NCBI GenBank assembly: GCA_023420715.1
Contig: JAEZVR010000136.1
Location: 1 to 8,144 of the forward strand
Origin: Bacillota bacterium
Lineage (GTDB): Bacteria; Bacillota; Clostridia; Saccharofermentanales; Fastidiosipilaceae
Direction: 5' to 3'
DNA length: 8,144 bases
Part shown: positions 7,602 to 8,144 of the stretch, piece by piece
How the letters are laid out: the number at the start of each line of letters is the position of its first letter
How positions within the stretch are numbered: position 1 is the stretch's first letter
Translations under genes and position numbers: made by a program
The notes under the pieces: model-generated
Told to the model about the DNA's origin: nothing
Databases searched by the model: none
The model's input: only the letters and a program-made list of their open reading frames with translations

Positions 7602-8144
7602 ACCCGAACTCCTCCAAAGCGACGCTCTCGCTGATTATAATCGATGATTGCCTGATAAAGCAGATCTTCACTAAAATCTGGCCACAAAACATCTGATATC
7701 CATAGCTCGGCATAAGCCGATTGCCAAGGCAAAAAATTTGATAGGCGCATTTCGCCACTTGATCGCAGAATGAGATCTGGATCTGGTACATCGGGCAAGT
7801 ACAATGCAGCTGTGATATCCGCCTCTGAAATGGCACGCGGATCCATGCGATGTTCTTGCACCGCTAACGCAATGCGCTGAAAAGCATCCACCAATTCCTG
7901 TCTTCCGCCATAATTAAATGCAATAATGAGCTGCATCTTCGTGCGATTTTGCCCACGGGTTTCAGCGCGTTCCATCGTTTGAACAACAGAGGCCGGCAGA
8001 TCCGATTTACGCCCCATAAAACGCAGGCGTATACCCTCTTCTTCCAATTCGGCATCATAGCGTTCGAAAAATTCGACAAATAACTGCATGAGGCCTTCTA
8101 CTTCAGACGCTGGCCGCTTCCAGTTCTCATTCGAAAAAGCATAT
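7598..8144 (-). CDS. uppS: Isoprenyl transferase (undecaprenyl diphosphate synthase), 5'-truncated by window edge
   Basis: Cis-prenyltransferase that adds eight isopentenyl units to farnesyl diphosphate, making the C55 lipid carrier for peptidoglycan and other wall polymers; cytoplasmic, membrane-associated. Only the C-terminal 181 codons are present. The frame stays open to the edge and starts with YAFSNENWKRP, matching the family's conserved LYAFSTENW block, so the ATG at 8089 is internal and not the start. Roughly 65-70 N-terminal residues, including the catalytic MDGNGRWA motif, lie outside (family about 250 residues). Other conserved blocks are IIAFNYGGRQELVDA and, near the C-terminus, PDLILRSSGEMRLSNFLPWQ, which contains the R-x-S-G-E and R-L-S-N residues that bind isopentenyl diphosphate; DVLWPDF follows. 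The stop codon overlaps the cdsA start. Assignment to the UppS family is firm; exact chain length cannot be read from the sequence. The precursor supply comes from the MEP pathway, two of whose enzymes are encoded downstream. Confidence 0.96.
   Translation of the reverse strand, partial: YAFSNENWKRPASEVEGLMQLFVEFFERYDAELEEEGIRLRFMGRKSDLPASVVQTMERAETRGQNRTKMQLIIAFNYGGRQELVDAFQRIALAVQEHRMDPRAISEADITAALYLPDVPDPDLILRSSGEMRLSNFLPWQSAYAELWISDVLWPDFSEDLLYQAIIDYNQRERRFGGVRV
7609..7615 (-). promoter_or_regulatory. cdsA ribosome binding site
   Basis: GGAGGAG lies seven bases before the cdsA ATG at 7601, inside the uppS 3' end. It confirms the ATGA-overlap start. Confidence 0.75.

Noticed and set aside
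7598..8089. ATG at 8089 as the uppS start
   Set aside because: The frame is open upstream to the window edge and encodes the conserved YAFSNENWKRP block, so this methionine is internal.

Overview
The window holds one block of minus-strand housekeeping genes with no mobile element, RNA gene or CRISPR array. In transcription order (right to left) it reads uppS (5' end cut by the window edge), cdsA, dxr, rseP, ispG and polC (3' end cut by the window edge). All six products are recognisable from family motifs. No plus-strand gene is supported, and no stretch of 300 bases or more lacks a gene. The longest gap is about 73 bases, between cdsA and dxr.

The Gram-positive-type replicative polymerase PolC points to a Bacillota (Firmicutes) chromosome. 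The uppS-cdsA-dxr-rseP order next to polC is the familiar Firmicutes arrangement. Use of the MEP isoprenoid pathway (dxr, ispG) argues against the mevalonate-using Lactobacillales. ispG directly behind rseP fits Clostridia or Negativicutes-like lineages better than Bacillus, where proS normally sits between rasP and polC. Base composition looks middling (mid-40s % GC by eye, not computed). I cannot name a genus.

Functionally the cluster is about the membrane and envelope. Dxr and IspG make isoprenoid precursors by the MEP pathway. UppS polymerises those into undecaprenyl diphosphate, the lipid carrier for peptidoglycan. CdsA makes CDP-diacylglycerol for phospholipids. RseP is an intramembrane site-2 protease. 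PolC, the replicative DNA polymerase, ends the visible block and is the functional outlier. Coupling is tight: uppS/cdsA and dxr/rseP share 4-base ATGA overlaps, ispG/polC share TTGA (PolC starting at TTG), and the rseP stop codon is embedded in the ispG Shine-Dalgarno sequence.

The one break is between cdsA and dxr. There a 12-bp hairpin followed by a T-rich tract looks like an intrinsic terminator or attenuator placed just ahead of the dxr ribosome binding site. The other points worth a look are the tandem PDZ domains in RseP, a longer than usual CdsA with an extra hydrophilic loop, and the absence of proS between ispG and polC. I see no evidence for a previously undescribed system; this is a conserved core locus.
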